A stretch of 64,000 nt of DNA from Candidatus Hadersleviella danica (lineage in GTDB: Bacteria; Chloroflexota; Anaerolineae; Promineifilales; Promineifilaceae), in contig JADJSZ010000036.1 in NCBI GenBank assembly GCA_016711405.1, positions 9,103-73,102 on the forward strand, in the 5' to 3' direction. The translations under genes were made by a program, and so were the position numbers. The notes under the pieces are model-generated. The model searched no databases. It was given only the letters and a program-made list of their open reading frames with translations, and was not told the DNA's origin. The stretch's first letter is position 1. The number at the start of each line of letters is the position of its first letter. Of this stretch, positions 9,068 through 18,301 are shown piece by piece.

Positions 9068-10534
9068 ATGACCAACGAAACAACCTTCCCCCCGATTGCC
9101 ATTAACGAATTGCCCGAATTGTTGCAGGATGCCCTGCGGCCGACGGGGTGGCAATCGCTCACCCCTGTGCAAAGCACGGCCATCCCCTACATGCTGGCGG
9201 GGCAAGACATTATGGCCCAAGCCAAGACGGGGAGCGGCAAAACGGCCGCTTTCATCCTGCCTATCCTCAACAACATAGACCCCCTCGACGACGCTTGCCA
9301 AGCGTTGATACTTGTGCCTACCCGCGAATTGGCCGTGCAAGTGCAAGCCGAAGGGGAGATGTTGAGCCGTGGCACAGGGGTCAACATCGTGGCGGTGTAT
9401 GGGGGCGTGAAATACGAAGGGCAAATCAAGGCGTTCAAGAAAGGGGCACATATTATTGTGGGCACACCGGGGCGGGTGCTAGACCACCTCATGCGTGGTT
9501 CTTTGCGGCTGGATGCGCTGACCAAACTCGTCTTTGACGAGGCGGATCGGATGCTTTCGATGGGTTTTTACCCCGACATGCGCCAAGTGAAGCGGTATTT
9601 GCCCCAGCACCGCGTCCACAGTGCCATGTTTTCGGCCACCTTCCCCCCCCATGTGCGCCGCTTGGCGGATGAATTTTTGCGCCAACCCGCTTTCCTGAAT
9701 CTCAGCGAAGATGTCATTCATGTGGCTGATGTGGCGCATGTCGTTTACAACGTGCCCCTGATGGAAAAAGACCGCATTTTGGTGCGGATTATCGAGCTGG
9801 AAAACCCCGCCTCGGCCATTATTTTTGCCAACACGCGCCAAAAAGTGAACTATGTGGCCGTTGTGCTCCAACGCTTCGGCTACGATGCCGACCAACTCAG
9901 CTCCGATTTGTCGCAGGCGGAGCGGGAGCGGGTGTTGCAACGGTTGCGCGATGGCACATTGCGCTTTTTGGTGGCCACCGATGTGGCGGCGCGGGGGTTG
10001 GATATTCCCGAGCTTTCCCATGTGTTCCAATACGAACCCCCCGACGACAATGAACAGTATATTCATCGGGCGGGGCGCACCGGGCAGGCGGGGGCCAGTG
10101 GCACGGCCGTGACTCTCGCCGAAGGGTTGGAGGAGATGAAGCTGTTCAAGATTGCCAAGCAGTACAAAATCAACTTGGAGCAGAGGCCTGTGCCCACCGA
10201 AGCGGATTTGGCACGGGTGGTTGGCGGCCGTTTGCGGACGATGCTGGAGACGAAGTTGCGCGGCCGTGACAAACTCCAAATCGAACGGATGCAACGCTTC
10301 CGCGACATGGCCGCCCAATTGGCGGCCGACGAGGACGAAGATGGGCTGGCCGTTTTGGCCATGCTCCTCGACGACCATTACCAAGAAACCCTCCACGCCC
10401 CCGCCCCCTTGCCCCAAATGCCTGTGGAGGAGGAGCGCGAGCGCGACCACCGCCGCGAAGGGGAAGGGCCACGGCGCGATGGCGAACGACGCGACAGCGG
10501 CCGACGAGACGGCGGCCGCAAGTGGAAGAAGTAA
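9068..10534 (+). CDS. DEAD-box ATP-dependent RNA helicase
   Basis: The 488-residue protein unwinds RNA duplexes using ATP. All core motifs are visible in order: Q-motif region GWQSLTPVQ, motif I AKTGSGKT (about residues 52-59), PTRELAVQ, TPGRVLDHL, motif II DEAD (near 157), motif III SAT in FSATFP, then in the second RecA domain FANTRQK, ATDVAARGLDIP and HRAGRTGQAG. The last 40 residues are highly charged (REGEGPRRDGERRDSG), a typical basic RNA-binding tail. It most resembles the RhlE/CshA/DeaD group. The start MTNETTFPP is followed by the correct domain spacing. Likely role is cold response, mRNA decay or ribosome assembly. Confidence 0.92.
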   Translation: MTNETTFPPIAINELPELLQDALRPTGWQSLTPVQSTAIPYMLAGQDIMAQAKTGSGKTAAFILPILNNIDPLDDACQALILVPTRELAVQVQAEGEMLSRGTGVNIVAVYGGVKYEGQIKAFKKGAHIIVGTPGRVLDHLMRGSLRLDALTKLVFDEADRMLSMGFYPDMRQVKRYLPQHRVHSAMFSATFPPHVRRLADEFLRQPAFLNLSEDVIHVADVAHVVYNVPLMEKDRILVRIIELENPASAIIFANTRQKVNYVAVVLQRFGYDADQLSSDLSQAERERVLQRLRDGTLRFLVATDVAARGLDIPELSHVFQYEPPDDNEQYIHRAGRTGQAGASGTAVTLAEGLEEMKLFKIAKQYKINLEQRPVPTEADLARVVGGRLRTMLETKLRGRDKLQIERMQRFRDMAAQLAADEDEDGLAVLAMLLDDHYQETLHAPAPLPQMPVEEERERDHRREGEGPRRDGERRDSGRRDGGRKWKK

Positions 10535-10585
10535 CAGGGGTTTATGGGTCTATAAGTTTATTGGTGTATGGGGAGCCAGTAGGTG

Positions 10586-10690
10586 GTAGGGGCGGGAGGC
10601 GGCGCAAGGCGCAAACGAAAAACACCAAGACTCGTCTCGCCGCCTTCTCGCCCCCTAGCGCGGGCAACCTAAGGGCGAGAAGGCGCGGAA
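10586..10690. repeat. REP hairpin (GTAG head) upstream of the NACHT gene
   Basis: GTAGGGGCGGGAGGCGGCG pairs with CGCCGCCTTCTCGCCCC about 50 nt later, and a half-unit (AAGGGCGAGAAGGCGCGGAA) follows. The GTAG tetranucleotide before an imperfect palindrome is the hallmark of REP sequences handled by RAYT proteins; a RAYT gene lies 3.5 kb downstream. Confidence 0.75.
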
Positions 10691-10735
10691 CAACCCCCTC
10701 ATTACGCCCTTTACACAGTAGAAAAAACATCTACT

Positions 10736-13700
10736 ATGAACAAACGCACCCTTCTCATCGTCGCTGGCCTTATTCTCCTCCTCACGGCCGTCGCCCTCGC
10801 CGTCAATTGGTTCCTCCAACCCATCCTCCCCTCCCCATGGGATAACATCGCCCTTATCGTCTTTGTCACCATTGGCCTTGTCGTCGCCTTCCTCGATAAT
10901 CTCACGGCCGTCATCACCTTCATCCACAACTGGCTCTACCCCCCGCCCCAGCCACCCCCCAGCGGCCCCACCATCTGGAACAACATCAAAACCGAAGGCG
11001 GGGATTCCATCGGCCGCGACAAAATCACGGCCGAACAAGTCATCATCCTCGCCGACCGCGCCGCCGACGACTTCTGGCGCACCTACCGCCGCCCCGCCCA
11101 GCCCAACATCCAAGCCGCCACCAGTCGTTACCTCCAATTTATCATCAACCGCTACCAATTCCTCGACTTCAAAGGCATGGGGGTCACCGACCGCGCCGCT
11201 TTTGGCTTGCCTCTCCTGCAAGTTTACGTGCCCCTCAAGGCCCGCCCCGAAATGCCCGCTGGCGAAACATGGAGCCGCGCTACCCGCTTGGCCGGCCACC
11301 TCCTCGGCGAAGCCGAACTGATGGGGCAAATGGGTATGCGCCCCAGCCACGAACCCCACCCCGCCCTAGACCTGCTCCGCGAAAACGACGGCCTGATTAT
11401 TTTGGGCGACCCCGGCAGTGGCAAAAGCACCTTCCTCAAAATCCTTGCCCTGCAACACGCTTTTGGCAAACAGGGCGAAACGGGTTTAGGCTTGCGCCTG
11501 CCCGTTCTGCTCCCCCTCGCCGCCTATGCCAAAGCACTGGTCGAAGAAGATGTGCCTTTGCACAAGTTCATGGCCGCCTATTACCAACGGCTGGGCATGG
11601 ATGCCGCCCTCGGCGACCTCCTCACCGAAGCACTGCAACAAGGGGGAGCCTTGCTCTTGCTGGATGGCTTGGACGAGGTGCGTGAACCGAACCTGCGCCA
11701 AACCGTTGTCGAGCGGGTCATGTCCTTTTTTGCCTTCCACCAGCAAAACGGCAACAAATTTGTCCTCACCAGCCGCATTGTGGGCTACAAAGATGTGCGC
11801 CCCAGCGGCACGCGGCTGGCCGAATGCACTCTTGAGGATTTCGACAACGAAGAAATCACCCAATTTGTAGACCAATGGACGGCCGCCATTGAACAACAAG
11901 CCACGGCCGACCCCACCCTTGCCGCCCAACAAGCCCAACAAGAAAAAGAAACCCTCCTCTACTCCGTCCGCCACAACGGCGGCGTGCGCAAGTTGGCCGC
12001 CAACCCCCTCCTGCTCACCATTCTGGCCCTGATGAAACGGCAAGGGGTGGTCTTGCCCGAGCGGCGCGTGGAGCTTTACGACAAATACCTTGAGACATTG
12101 CTCAAATCGTGGAACTTGGCCCGCAGTTTAGACGGCCGCCCCACCACCCGCGACCTCGACGTAGCCGAAACCATCCGCGTGCTGGCCCCCCTTGCCCTGT
12201 GGATGCACGAAACCAGCCCCAGCATGGGCGTGGTGCGCCGCCAAGCCCTGCACCAGCAACTCGAGCAAATCTACACCACCCGCCAAGCCGAAAACCCCGC
12301 CCAAGCGGCCCAAAAACTGCTCGAAGATGCCCGCGAATATGCGGGCTTGCTCGTGGAGCGGGGAGCCGACGAATACGGCTTTGTCCACCTCACCTTTCAG
12401 GAATATCTGGCGGCCGTGGCCATGGCCCAACAAGCCCAAGGGGATGCCCGCCCTGTGGCCACCCAACTCGCCCAACATCTCCACCAAGACACATGGCGCG
12501 AAGTCTCCCTCCTCACCATCGGCTACATCGCCATCCGCCAACAACTCGACACCGTCGCCAGCGATGTGCTTCTGCAACTCCTTCAACCAGCATCTGCCCC
12601 ATTAACCATTAACCATTCACAATTCACAATTCACAATTCCCAAGCCCTCATCTTAGTTGGCGAATCCCTCACCGACATCGGCTCCGCCAATGTGACCCCG
12701 CTTGCCGCAAGCACATTGAAGAAGCACTGCTGGCGGGCTGACCGACCCAGCCATCCCCGCCAAAGACAGGGCACGGGTGGGGCAACTGCTGGCCAAACTG
12801 GGTGACCCCCGCCCCGCTGTGTTGGATGTAGACCACATGCCCTTCGCCTTCGTGCCCGCTGGTGCTTTTGTGATGGGCGACCCCGAAAGCGAAAAGCCAC
12901 CCCGCGAGTGGATATTTTGGAGTCCCCAACACACCCTCACCTTGCCCTATGGCTACTGGATAGGCCGTTTCCCCGTTACCAACGCCCACTTTGCCCCCTT
13001 TGTGGCCGCTGGCGGCTACGCCGAACCCCGCTACTGGCCCGAAGCCATCGCCGCCAAGCTGTGGGAAAATGGCACCGTCAATATGTATACCTACTTGGGC
13101 GATGGCAAGTGGGAACAACAAAAACGGACCGCCCCCCGTGACTACGGAGCCGATTTTAACGCCCCCAACCAGCCCCGTGTCGGGCTCAGTTGGTACGAGG
13201 CCATCGCCTATGCCCGCTGGCTAACCGAGCGCTGGCACACCGCAGGCTGGCTCCCCGCCGACTGGGAAGTGACCCTGCCCAGCGAAGCGGAATGGGAAAA
13301 AGCGGCGCGGGGCGGGTTGGAAATCCCCACCGTGCCCCACTTGTGCCCCGTGGCGGATGGATTGACCCCACCCCACTTGTCCCTGCAAGCCCAACGACAA
13401 CCCGCGCCGCCCCTACCCGTGGGCAGGGCAGGAATACACAACCGAACACGCCAACACCGAAGAGACGGGCATCGGCCGCCCCAGTGCCGTGGGAGCCTTC
13501 CCGCTGGGAACCAGCCCCGTGGGGTGCGAAGAGATGGGCGGCAATGTGTTTGAGTGGACGCGCTCCATTTGGGGCAAAAATTGGGATAGCAAAAAACAAA
13601 AATATGAGCAAGAATATGGCTACCCTTATCAACCCGAAGACGGCCGCGAAAATTTAGCGGCCAACATTTACAACCACCGTGTTATGCGCACAGGGGTATA

Positions 13701-13818
13701 CGGACTAGAGTCCTCTTTTGGGCGTTGCGCCGCCCGCTACAGGGTCGGCCCGCGCCTCGACGGCGGCGACAACGGGTTGCGCCTCGTGGTCGTTCCCATT
13801 CAGCGCTCTGCCCTCTGA
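10736..13818 (+). CDS. Membrane NACHT NTPase fused to SUMF1 (formylglycine-generating-like) domain, frameshifted
   Basis: Two N-terminal membrane segments (TLLIVAGLILLLTAVALAVN; NIALIVFVTIGLVVAFL) precede a GGDSIGRDKITA linker typical of bacterial NACHT proteins. The NACHT core follows: Walker A GDPGSGKST (about residue 224), Walker B LLLLDGLDEV (about 305), and the sensor region FVLTSRIVGYKD. A helical region ends in HLTFQEYLAAVAMA. The frame breaks twice near 12700-12735; with small shifts it continues EEALLAGLTDPAIPAKDRAR then LLAKLGDPRPAV, the usual linker to a SUMF1 domain (FAFVPAGAFVMGD, ARWLTERW, LPSEAEWEKAARGG). Another break at 13340-13410 leads to MGGNVFEWTRS and RCAARYRVGP. This architecture occurs in signalling and defence-type STAND proteins; the trigger is unknown. 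An intergenic word array lies in frame at 12597-12645. Confidence 0.75.
12597..12645. repeat. In-frame word array inside the NACHT gene
   Basis: ATTAACCATTAACC is followed by three tandem TTCACAA words. The stretch encodes PLTINHSQFTIHNSQ without breaking the frame. The same words occur between genes at 26755-26782 and 30709-30752. Confidence 0.75.
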
Positions 13819-13824
13819 ATCAAA

Positions 13825-13891
13825 GGGCGAGAAGGTGCGGAACGAACCCCACAAGTTCCCCCAACCCCATTCCGCACCTTCCCGCCCCTAC
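13825..13891. repeat. REP hairpin, head on minus strand
   Basis: GGGCGAGAAGGTGCGGAA pairs with TTCCGCACCTTCCCGCCC, ending in CTAC (GTAG on the minus strand). The first repeat begins within a few bases of the SUMF1 stop codon. Confidence 0.8.
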
Positions 13892-13915
13892 ACCACATCC
13901 ACAACCCACCACCAT

Positions 13916-13986
13916 GTAGGGGCGGGAAGGCGGCGCAAAACGCCAACGAAAACCATAAAACCCCCTCTCGCCGCCTTCTCGCCCCC
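13916..13986. repeat. REP hairpin, head on plus strand
   Basis: GTAGGGGCGGGAAGGCGGCG pairs with CGCCGCCTTCTCGCCCC. Its head points away from that of the neighbouring REP (13825-13891), 24 nt apart, giving a BIME-like pair. The stem sequence is a variant (GGCGGCG instead of GGTGCGG). Confidence 0.8.
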
Positions 13987-14070
13987 CACCTCACCCGCAC
14001 CATCGGCCAGAAGGAACAACGTTTGTGGGAATAAAACACGGTTCCATCCCACCCCGTAAACCGCCCACCC

Positions 14071-14139
14071 AAGGGCGAGAAGGTGCGGAACATACCCCAC
14101 AAGTTCCCCCAACCTCTTGCCGCACCTTCCCGCCCCTAC
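14071..14139. repeat. REP hairpin immediately before the RAYT gene
   Basis: AAGGGCGAGAAGGTGCGGAA pairs with TGCCGCACCTTCCCGCCC and ends in CTAC, 20 nt before the RAYT start codon. It is nearly identical to the unit at 13825, including the internal CCCACAAGTTCCCCCAACC loop. Confidence 0.8.
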
Positions 14140-14159
14140 ACCACATCCACATCACGACC

Positions 14160-14708
14160 ATGAGCCGCCCCTACAACCCCGAAATCCATCACCGCCGCTC
14201 CATTCGCTTGCCGAATTGGGATTACCGCTCCCCCGGCTACTACTTCGTCACCATCTGCACGGCCGACCGCCATTGCCTTTTTGACACCCCCCACTACCAT
14301 GAGGTTGCCACCCATACCCTCCAAAACATCCCCAACCAAAAACATGCCCAACACATCACCCTCGATGAATGGGTAGTTATGCCCAACCATATCCATGCCA
14401 TCTTCATCTTCACCGACTATCCTCCCCAAGCCGATATAAAGACCCAACAACACTTTGGCAATGCGCTGGCTGGTTCATTAGGGGTCATTGTCGGCCGCTA
14501 CAAAGCATTCGTCACCATGCGCATCAATCATTTGCGCCGCACAAAAGGCCAATCAATTTGGCAACGGGGGTATTACGAGCGCATCATGGCCAACGAGCAA
14601 GAATGGCGAGCCACCCAAAAATACATCATCGAAAACCCCATTCGTTGGGCAGAAGACAGAGATAATCTAGATGCGCTTTTGGCAAAAATGACTTATCACA
14701 ACCATTAG
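14160..14708 (+). CDS. REP-associated tyrosine transposase (RAYT)
   Basis: The 182-residue protein belongs to the Y1 (HUH) transposase superfamily: N-terminal RRSIRLPNWDYRSPGYYFVT, the HUH-type motif MPNHIHAIF, and the catalytic tyrosine region QRGYYERIMANEQEW followed by KYIIENPIRW. RAYTs nick single-stranded REP hairpins at GTAG and are domesticated rather than self-mobile. The flanking REPs with GTAG heads on both sides fit this exactly. The start ATG at 14160 is chosen because MSRPYNPEIHHRRSIR is the usual N-terminus; no Shine-Dalgarno is seen. Confidence 0.9.
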   Translation: MSRPYNPEIHHRRSIRLPNWDYRSPGYYFVTICTADRHCLFDTPHYHEVATHTLQNIPNQKHAQHITLDEWVVMPNHIHAIFIFTDYPPQADIKTQQHFGNALAGSLGVIVGRYKAFVTMRINHLRRTKGQSIWQRGYYERIMANEQEWRATQKYIIENPIRWAEDRDNLDALLAKMTYHNH

Positions 14709-14784
14709 CCAAAAGGAACAATAACTGTTGCAATAAAATGCAATTCCTTCTCACCCCCTACACCACATCCCGCCAACCCGCCGT

Positions 14785-14853
14785 GTAGGGGCGGGAAGGC
14801 GGCGCAAGGCACAAACGAAAAACATCAAACCCTGTCTCGCCGCCTTCTCGCCC
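14785..14853. repeat. REP hairpin downstream of the RAYT gene, head on plus strand
   Basis: GTAGGGGCGGGAAGGCGGCG pairs with CTCGCCGCCTTCTCGCCC. The loop (CAAACGAAAAACATCAAACC) resembles that of the unit at 10586. Confidence 0.8.
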
Positions 14854-14922
14854 TTTGGCACCGCAACGCAAAACACCAGAGAAAACACCAAGACCTTTCT
14901 CGCCCTCTGGCACGGCCAACCC

Positions 14923-14991
14923 AAGGGCGAGAAGGTGCGGAACCACCCGCGCATGTTTCCCCAGCCCCATTCCGCACCTTCCCGCCCCTAC
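14923..14991. repeat. REP hairpin downstream of the RAYT gene, head on minus strand
   Basis: AAGGGCGAGAAGGTGCGGAA pairs with TTCCGCACCTTCCCGCCC, ending CTAC. With 14785 it makes a second inverted REP pair. The gap 14709-15151 otherwise holds AT-rich sequence and a word array. Confidence 0.8.
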
Positions 14992-15116
14992 AACATATCC
15001 CCACGCATCACCACATAGGTGTGAGAAAGCGTAAAATTAACCCCCATATTTCCCAATCACCCCACATAAGCATAATATCCGCTAGGTGGATGATTTGCCC
15101 CTGTTTGAGGATAATA

Positions 15117-15147
15117 GGCCAACGAATAACCAATAACGAATAACCTT
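15117..15147. repeat. Word array AACGAATAACCAATAACG
   Basis: Two to three tandem copies of AACGAATAACC precede the ABC-F pseudogene. Only one arm is obvious; the same words are at 8840, 33012 and 40042. Confidence 0.6.
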
Positions 15148-15151
15148 TAGC

Positions 15152-16779
15152 ATGATAACTGTTAGTAACCTCAGCCTTACCTTTGGAACAAAGTTCCTTT
15201 TCAAAGAAGTTAACCTCCAATTTATCGGCAACTGCTATGGGCTAATTGGCGCAAACAGGGGTAGCAAATCCACCTTCCTCAAAATCCTCTCGGGCGAAAT
15301 CGAAGCGACCACGGGGCAAATTAACATGCCCGCCGGAGCGCGGCTGGCTGTTTTGCGCCAAGACCAATTCGCCTTCGACGACTACACCGCCATCGAAACT
15401 GTCATTTTGGGCCACGGCAAATTGTACGAGGTGATGAAGGAACGCGATGCGCTCTATGCCAAGCCCGATTTCAGCGAGGAGGATGGGTTGAAAGCGGCCG
15501 ACCTCGAGACGGAATTTGCCGAACTAAACGGCTACGAAGCCGAATACGAGGCCGAATGGCTTCTCATCAACTTAGGGCTAGATGCGGCGCACCACCCCAA
15601 GCAGATGGCCGATTTGGAAGCAGGCGACAAAGTGCGCGTGCTTCGCCCAAGCCCTGTTTGGCAATCCCGACATTTTGCCTCCTCGACGAGCCAACCAACA
15701 ACTGGACTTGCCCACCATTCGCTGGCTGGAAGAGTTCCTGATTAACTTCGAGAACACCGTTATCGTCGTCTCCCATGACCGCCATTTCCTGAACAATGTC
15801 TGCACCCACATTGCCGACATTGATTTTGGGCAGATTCGGCTCTACGTGGGCAATTACGATTTTTGGTACCAATCGAGCCAAATGATTGCCCGCCAACTAA
15901 AGGAACAAAGCAAAAAGCGGGAAGATAAATTGGCCGAATTGCAACGCTTTGTGTTGCGCTTTAGCTCCAACGCCTCCAAAGCCAAGCAAGCTACCTCCCG
16001 CAAAAAGCTCATTGATAAGCTAACGGTGGATGATTGCCGACTTCCATCCGCAAATTCCCTATGTGGATTTTAAGCCTGACCGGCCGGTGGCAATGTCATT
16101 TTGCAAGCTGTCCATGTGAACAAAAAGGGGGATGAGGGAGGTGGTTCTGCGATTTTAATTTGGAAGTGCATCAGGGGATAAAATCGCCATTATTTGCCAA
16201 AATGACTTGGTAAAAACGACGCTGTTTGAATTGTTGGGCGGCCGTCTCCAACCCGATAGCGGTGAGGTGAAATGGGGTGTGACCATTAAACCGAGCTATT
16301 TGCCCAAGGAAAATAGCGATTTTTTCCAAGATGATTTGCGGTTGGTGGAGTGGATTTTGCAATATGCCCCCAAAGATGAAGGGGAGCAATTTGCACGGGG
16401 CTGGCTCGGCCGTATGTTGTTCACAGGGGATGAAGCGCTCAAAAATGCCACCGTGCTATCGGGTGGTGAAAAAGTGCGCTGTATGCTGGCCCGCATGATG
16501 CTAAGTGGGGCGAATGCGCTGGTGATGGACGAGCCGACCAATCACCTCGACCTCGAGGCTATCACCGCCCTGAACGAGGGACTCATCCGCTATCCCGAAA
16601 TTGTCGTTTTCGCCTCGCACGACCATGAGTTTGTGAGGACGATTGCCAATCGCATTATCGAAATTGCCCCCGACGGCCGTCGCTTCCTCGACCGCTCCTT
16701 GCCGCTCGACGATTATCTAGAAGACCCCCGCGTAGCGGAAGAACGGCAAAAGATGGGGCTGGCTCGGTTGGCTTTGTAA
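15152..16779 (+). pseudogene. Decayed ABC-F family ATPase (YbiT-like)
   Basis: Three frames together cover a duplicated ABC-F protein, a soluble family whose members act on ribosomes. The N-terminal part starts MITVSNLSLTFGTKFLFKEV. Its Walker A reads GANRGSKST where the family has GANGAGKST, and the signature LSGGEKVRV reads LEAGDKVRV. A frameshift near 15645 follows, then a short region (ILPPRRANQQLDLP) where LLDEPTNHLDLP is expected. After a stop at 16073 the second half resumes with IICQNDLVKTT in place of a normal P-loop, but has intact LSGGEKVRCMLARMM and DEPTNHLDLEA. Loss of both P-loops plus frameshifts means no ATPase as written. Dense local sequence error is the alternative. Confidence 0.8.
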
Positions 16780-16799
16780 GCGCAAGTTCTATCTGTTAA

Positions 16800-16863
16800 A
16801 TAGAGTAGTGAGTAGTGAATAGTAGATAGCAGACTACTCACTACTCACTACTCACTATCCACT
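16800..16863. repeat. Inverted word array GAGTAGTGAGTAGTGA
   Basis: AGAGTAGTGAGTAGTGAATAG faces ACTACTCACTACTCACTACTC in a long hairpin directly upstream of ybeY. Confidence 0.75.
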
Positions 16864-16875
16864 TCCCACTTCCCC

Positions 16876-17388
16876 ATGACTTATCACATTGAAATTCAAG
16901 CTGACATTGAGCTAGACATTGCCAATTTGGAAACGGAATTGTTGACGGCCGCCACGGCCGCTTTGCGGCAACAAGGGGTGCAACCCCCGGCCGCGCTGAC
17001 CATTTTGCTCACCGATGATGCCCAAATCCAAGAACTCAACCGCACCTATCGCGGCTATGACGAGCCAACCGATGTGCTGAGTTTCCCGAACGAAGCCGAG
17101 GAATGGGAAGAGCTACCCGATGAGTTCGAGGAGGAGGAAGATGAGGACGATGAGTTAGAGGATGAGGAGTGGGGCACGGCCGAGGGCAACTACCTCGGCG
17201 ACATCGCCATTTCTGTGCCCTATGCGGCACGGCAAGCGGCCGAGCAAGGGCACAGCACCTTGGCCGAATTGCGCCTGCTGACGGTGCATGGTGTGCTCCA
17301 CCTTCTCGGCCACGACCACGCCGAACCTGAGGAAGAAGCCACCATGTGGGCCGCCCAAAATGTCATCTTGGATGGGCTGAATCAGTAA
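16876..17388 (+). CDS. ybeY: Endoribonuclease YbeY, with acidic insertion
   Basis: YbeY is a zinc-dependent RNase for 16S rRNA 3'-end maturation and ribosome quality control. The metal motif HGVLHLLGHDHAE (about residues 138-150) and the upstream NRTYRGYDEPTDVLSFP segment are diagnostic. Between the two (about residues 75-97) is a Glu/Asp-rich insertion (EEWEELPDEFEEEEDEDDEL) that most YbeY proteins lack or have shorter. Length is 170 residues. It is followed after 41 nt by the isopentenyl phosphate kinase gene on the same strand. Confidence 0.93.
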   Translation: MTYHIEIQADIELDIANLETELLTAATAALRQQGVQPPAALTILLTDDAQIQELNRTYRGYDEPTDVLSFPNEAEEWEELPDEFEEEEDEDDELEDEEWGTAEGNYLGDIAISVPYAARQAAEQGHSTLAELRLLTVHGVLHLLGHDHAEPEEEATMWAAQNVILDGLNQ

Positions 17389-17429
17389 ACACCGTGCCAT
17401 TGGCGAGTTAGAAACACACGAGAAGTAAA

Positions 17430-18216
17430 ATGACAGCCATTTTCCTGAAACTCGGCGGTTCGCTGATAACGGATAAAACGCAAGCGGAAACGGTGCGCGA
17501 AGATGTGCTGGCGCGATTAGCACACGAAATTGCCCGTGCGCGACAAGCTCAACCCCACCTGCAACTTGTTTTAGGACATGGGAGCGGCTCCTTTGGCCAT
17601 GTGGCGGGAGCCAAACATGGCACGCGCCAAGGGGTAGCCACGGCCGCGCAATGGCTCGGTTTCGCCGAGGTGAGCGATGCCGCCGCCCGGCTAAACAGGC
17701 GCGTCGCCGCCGCCCTGCTGGCCGAAGGCGTGGCCACGGTGAGCTGGCAACCCTGCGCTTCGGCCGTGGTCGCCGACGGCCGCATCCAACAGATGGCCGT
17801 CGCCCCTGTGCAAGCGGCGTTGGCGGCGGGCGTGTTGCCCCTCGTTTATGGCGATGTCGCTTTTGACACGGTGCGGGGGGGGACAATTATTTCCACGGAA
17901 GAGGTGATGGGGTATTTGACGGCCGAACTACGGCCGCATTGGCTCCTCTTGGCGGGCGAAACAGCGGGCGTGTACGACCAGACAGGCGCTGTCATTCCCC
18001 GCATCACGGCCGCCAATTTTGCCGCCATCGCCCCCGCCCTCGGCGGCTCGCGGGGGACAGATGTGACGGGGGGGATGGCCAGCAAAGTGCAAGAAATGCT
18101 CTCGCTGACGGCCGCCCACCCCCACCTTCGCATCCGCATCTTTTCGGCTTGGAGCCGGTCTGCTCGAAACCCTGTTGGTGGCCCCCGAAACGGCCGTGGG
18201 CACGGAAATCAGCTAG
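17430..18216 (+). CDS. Isopentenyl phosphate kinase, two frameshifts at the end
   Basis: This amino acid kinase-fold enzyme phosphorylates isopentenyl phosphate to isopentenyl diphosphate. Visible are the N-terminal KLGGSLITDK, the GHGSGSFGHVAGAKHGT loop with the catalytic His, and DVTGGMASKVQEMLSL near the C-terminus. The long frame runs on wrongly after RIRIF; adding single Gs near 18142 and 18159 restores SGLEPGLLETLLVAPETAVG and a TAG at 18214-18216, matching the family's usual FSGLEPG-like end. Together with the decarboxylase at 37550 it suggests a mevalonate-type isoprenoid route, possibly the alternative one through isopentenyl phosphate. Confidence 0.85.
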
Positions 18217-18222
18217 GAGAAG

Positions 18223-18296
18223 GGACGAATTACGAATTACGAAGTACGACATTCCTCGAGCAATTTCGTACCTCGTACATCGTCCTTCGTCCTTTG
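18223..18296. repeat. Inverted word array GAATTACGAAGTACGA between convergent genes
   Basis: GACGAATTACGAATTACGAA faces TTTCGTACCTCGTACATCG and CTTCGTCCTTTG. It lies between the convergent kinase and Lon genes and probably ends both transcripts. Confidence 0.75.
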
Positions 18297-18301
18297 TATC
18301 A

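Noticed and set aside
9479..10450. 323-codon frame on the minus strand opposite the DEAD helicase
   Set aside because: The helicase motifs on the plus strand are complete; the antisense frame shows no domain.
13825..14991. Possible CRISPR array around the RAYT gene
   Set aside because: Units are inverted hairpins of irregular spacing with GTAG heads, which are REPs.
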